A stretch of 27,632 bases of DNA from JAIBBG01 sp040381475. GTDB lineage: Bacteria; Bacteroidota; Bacteroidia; Flavobacteriales_D; Sanyastnellaceae. Numbering within the stretch: the stretch's first letter is position 1; every line of letters begins with the position of its first letter. A program made the position numbers and the translations under genes. The notes beneath the pieces are model-generated. The model was not told the DNA's origin, made no database searches, and worked only from the letters and a program-made list of their open reading frames with translations. The stretch lies in NCBI GenBank assembly GCA_040381475.1, contig JBEIHH010000029.1, positions 1 through 27,632 on the forward strand, given 5' to 3'. Of this stretch, positions 25,711-27,632 are shown piece by piece.

Positions 25711-26034
25711 ATTCCAAAAATACCTTGTTCGGAGAATTGTTCGACATCATATTGATTACACCTTTCGGATCAAGGCTGCTTAAGGCATGCACAAGGAGGA
25801 GACTCATTTCAGGATGCACTAAAAACCAACAAAAAGAATCAGGTCAGGTCGCTGTAACAAATATTTTTGGCTTAGTCCAATTTTGGGAAACCTGAGAGCA
25901 ACATCTTTCAAATAGATCTACCTGCTTGATTATTAAATACATTAAGTCGACAAACCTTGCGTAAGTAGGGTAAATAAGATACTCATTGTAACTTTGTTTA
26001 TTGGAATCCTAAGCAATAGAAATACAATTAGAAC
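25711..26034. other. Divergent intergenic region between the aminopeptidase and the TPR-like gene (324 nt)
   Basis: No gene is apparent. On the minus strand TATTTTTG (complement of 25715-25722) is an exact -7 match, ending 4 nt before the aminopeptidase ATG. On the plus strand TATTTTTG (25862-25869) and TAACTTTG (25989-25996) are exact -7 matches; only the latter is at a usual distance from the 26035 start. None has a good -33 partner. A short direct repeat TCAGG TCAGG occurs near 25840. Confidence 0.6.
25989..25996 (+). promoter_or_regulatory. -7 box for the 26035 gene
   Basis: TAACTTTG matches TAnnTTTG exactly; the start would fall near 26003, about 32 nt before the ATG. The -33 region has no TTTG at normal spacing (nearest CTTG at 25956-25959), so strength is likely modest or activator-dependent. 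Confidence 0.45.
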
Positions 26035-27579
26035 ATGAAACCTAGCAACGAGCTTTTTGACTTGATCAAATCACTCACAAAAAGTGAAAAGCGATTCTTT
26101 AAACTGCAGAGTTCATTGCAAAGTGGCGATAAGAATTATGTGCGTCTTTTTGATATCATCGATAAGATGGAATCATATGATGAAGAATTGGTCAAAAAAA
26201 CATTCAAAGGTGAAAAGTTTATCAAGCATTTACCATCCGAGAAGAATCACCTGTATAAACTTATATTAAAGGCACTGAGGAGTTACTATAGCGAAACTTC
26301 AATCAGCAGCACATTGAAACAGGAGATCAAGAATATTGAAATTCTTTACAACAAGGCGCTATTCGATGAATGCTCAAAATTTCTTGAAAGAGCCAAAAAA
26401 ATGGCTGCCAAGTATGAGAAGTTTTATTATCTGTTCGAGTTGATCTATTGGGAGAAGACTTTACTTGAAGAGTCATTTGAAAACGGAAAATTCATAGATC
26501 TGAATCAGCTCATTCAGGAGGAGCGTGATGTGCTCGAAAAGCTGAGCAATCTTGCGGCATATCATGTGTTGTATTCCAAGATCAATTATGTATTCCGCAG
26601 CGGAGGCTATTCCCGCACAGAAGAGAATGTTCAGATTGTCGAAGAAATTGCGAATGATCCTTTGATAAAAGGAAAAAACACGGCCTTGTCGAAGCGGGCC
26701 GCGACCATTTGTTATTATACGCAGGGCTTTTGCAATCTTGCAAAAGGTGATTCGACGACTGCACTGGAAAAGTTCATGCGGGTAAGAACGATTCTTGACG
26801 AGGCTCCTTCGCTGAAAAGCGATTTATCAAAGCGCTATATCCGCACATTGTCGAATATCATAGTTTGTTTGACAGATCTGCGCAGATTCCAGGAAGCGGA
26901 AGGAATTATTCAGGTAATGCGGGAGTTAAAGGGTGCGGATGGTTTTGATTCACCCGATATTCAGACGGCAATTTTCAAGGATACGGGTCTGAATCAGCTT
27001 CAGTTGTTTCATTTCAACGGTCAGTTTACGAAAGCTTTACCTGAACTGGATGAAATCACCAGAAGTCTTGCCGAATATGAAGGAAAACTGCACAAAGAGC
27101 ACGAATTGGCCTTCTTCTATCAGTTTGCCTACCTGCAATTCGGAGCCGGTAATTACAGCAAAGCCTTATCATGGCTGAACAAGGTTCTTAACGACAATGA
27201 AACAGATTTAAGACAGGACTTGTATAGCTACGCGCGACTCTTCAATCTGGTAATTCACTTCGAGTTGGGTAACTTTGACTTGCTTGAATACACCATAAAA
27301 TCAACCGTGCGTTACCTGCAGAAGCGAATGCGCGATTTCCCTCTGGAGAAACTGATCATTGAACAATTCAAAAAATTGATTCGGACTCAAAATGCTTCAG
27401 AACGCAGGAGTGTTTTTCTAAAATTCAGGGAGCAACTGAAGCATGAAATAAAGAGACCTGAAGACGCAGTCATACTTAAATATTTCGATTTTATTGCATG
27501 GCTGGAAAGTAAAATAACAGAAGAACGATTTGAGGATTTGGTGCAGCGATCTGTTCGCGAAAGTCAGCTTATATCATAA
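26035..27579 (+). CDS. TPR-like helical protein of unknown function, Bacteroidota type
   Basis: A 514-aa protein without signal peptide or membrane helix, so cytoplasmic. It opens with NELFDLIKSLTKSEKRFFKL, which I associate with a conserved hypothetical family in Bacteroidota. The remainder is alpha-helical with repeated helix pairs: for example LYNKALFDECSKFLERAKKM (about 103-122), CNLAKGDSTTALEKFMRVR (about 233-251), CLTDLRRFQEAEGIIQVM (about 274-291), LHFNG-type and FGAGNYSKALSWLNKVL (about 372-388). These have TPR-like spacing (A/G at helix contacts, about 34-40 residues apart). No DNA-binding or catalytic domain was recognised. Such proteins are usually binding scaffolds. It stands alone with its own promoter. 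Confidence 0.9.
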   Translation: MKPSNELFDLIKSLTKSEKRFFKLQSSLQSGDKNYVRLFDIIDKMESYDEELVKKTFKGEKFIKHLPSEKNHLYKLILKALRSYYSETSISSTLKQEIKNIEILYNKALFDECSKFLERAKKMAAKYEKFYYLFELIYWEKTLLEESFENGKFIDLNQLIQEERDVLEKLSNLAAYHVLYSKINYVFRSGGYSRTEENVQIVEEIANDPLIKGKNTALSKRAATICYYTQGFCNLAKGDSTTALEKFMRVRTILDEAPSLKSDLSKRYIRTLSNIIVCLTDLRRFQEAEGIIQVMRELKGADGFDSPDIQTAIFKDTGLNQLQLFHFNGQFTKALPELDEITRSLAEYEGKLHKEHELAFFYQFAYLQFGAGNYSKALSWLNKVLNDNETDLRQDLYSYARLFNLVIHFELGNFDLLEYTIKSTVRYLQKRMRDFPLEKLIIEQFKKLIRTQNASERRSVFLKFREQLKHEIKRPEDAVILKYFDFIAWLESKITEERFEDLVQRSVRESQLIS

Positions 27580-27580
27580 A

Positions 27581-27612
27581 GAAAGACAGATTGGAATATC
27601 CGTCTTTCGGAT
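27581..27612 (+). terminator. Hairpin after the TPR-like gene (weak terminator)
   Basis: GAAAGAC (27581-27587) pairs with GTCTTTC (27602-27608) around a 14-nt loop, 1 nt after the stop codon. An alternative 5-bp stem ATCCG (27598-27602) / CGGAT (27608-27612) is also possible. Neither is followed by a T-run within the window. Confidence 0.35.
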
Positions 27613-27632
27613 TAATCGCATTGAACTTGATA

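Noticed and set aside
1..27632. Mobile elements, CRISPR arrays, tRNA or rRNA genes
   Set aside because: No transposase or integrase, no regularly spaced direct repeats, and no cloverleaf or rRNA-like sequence was noticed by eye on either strand.

Overview
The window looks like a chromosomal segment of a Bacteroidota bacterium, most likely in the Flavobacteriales/Crocinitomicaceae-Cryomorphaceae range. This is inferred from gene content, not from a marker gene. The evidence is: type IX secretion (T9SS) C-terminal domains of both the gliding-motility (type B, CHU_C-like) and Por_Secre_tail-like (type A) kinds; PKD/CUB/P-domain surface proteins; an archaeal-type ProS; Bacteroidota-style promoters (TTTG / TAnnTTTG); and weak or absent Shine-Dalgarno sequences. 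No rRNA, tRNA, CRISPR array, transposase or phage gene was seen.

Layout. (1) 1-2187, minus: the N-terminal 729 codons of a large secreted protein that runs off the left edge. It has seven calcium-loop-like 'GCTDP..NY...DGSC' repeats and two alternating duplicated modules. (2) 2466-3656, minus: mnmA (tRNA U34 thiolation), divergent from (3) 3762-5637, plus: an ECF sigma factor overlapping by 26 nt a single-pass membrane protein. The latter has an anti-sigma-like N-terminus, two PKD-like domains and a degenerate copy of the T9SS type B sorting domain; a strong terminator follows. (4) 5808-16400, plus: three very large secreted proteins in a row (1157, about 1082 and 1183 aa), each ending in a canonical type B CTD. 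The second and third are paralogues (CUB, PKD, P-domain, CUB, Ig/PKD, CTD). The first carries eight tandem copies of a Cys-bearing module of about 75-80 aa, which also appears once in the third. A hairpin terminator, an inverted repeat and a near-consensus promoter separate the second and third genes; a strong terminator ends the block. (5) 16692-17540, minus: a small protein resembling the bacterial eRF1/Pelota-like family and a small coiled-coil protein with an internal duplication. (6) 17912-19390, minus: proS. (7) 19618-22557, plus: a Trp/Asn/Gly-rich lipoprotein and an OMPP1/FadL-like barrel 24 nt apart. (8) 22568-25710, minus: a secreted M1 aminopeptidase with a type A CTD and, 2 nt downstream with a TTG start, a YhhQ-type queuosine-precursor transporter. 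(9) 26035-27579, plus: a helical TPR-like protein of unknown function.

How the parts may work together (inference): the sigma/membrane-protein pair sits directly upstream of three type B T9SS cargo genes, and its periplasmic part copies the architecture of those cargoes (PKD followed by CTD). One hypothesis is that it senses cargo or secretion state and adjusts transcription of surface-protein genes. The rest is housekeeping (mnmA, proS, yhhQ) mixed with envelope genes.
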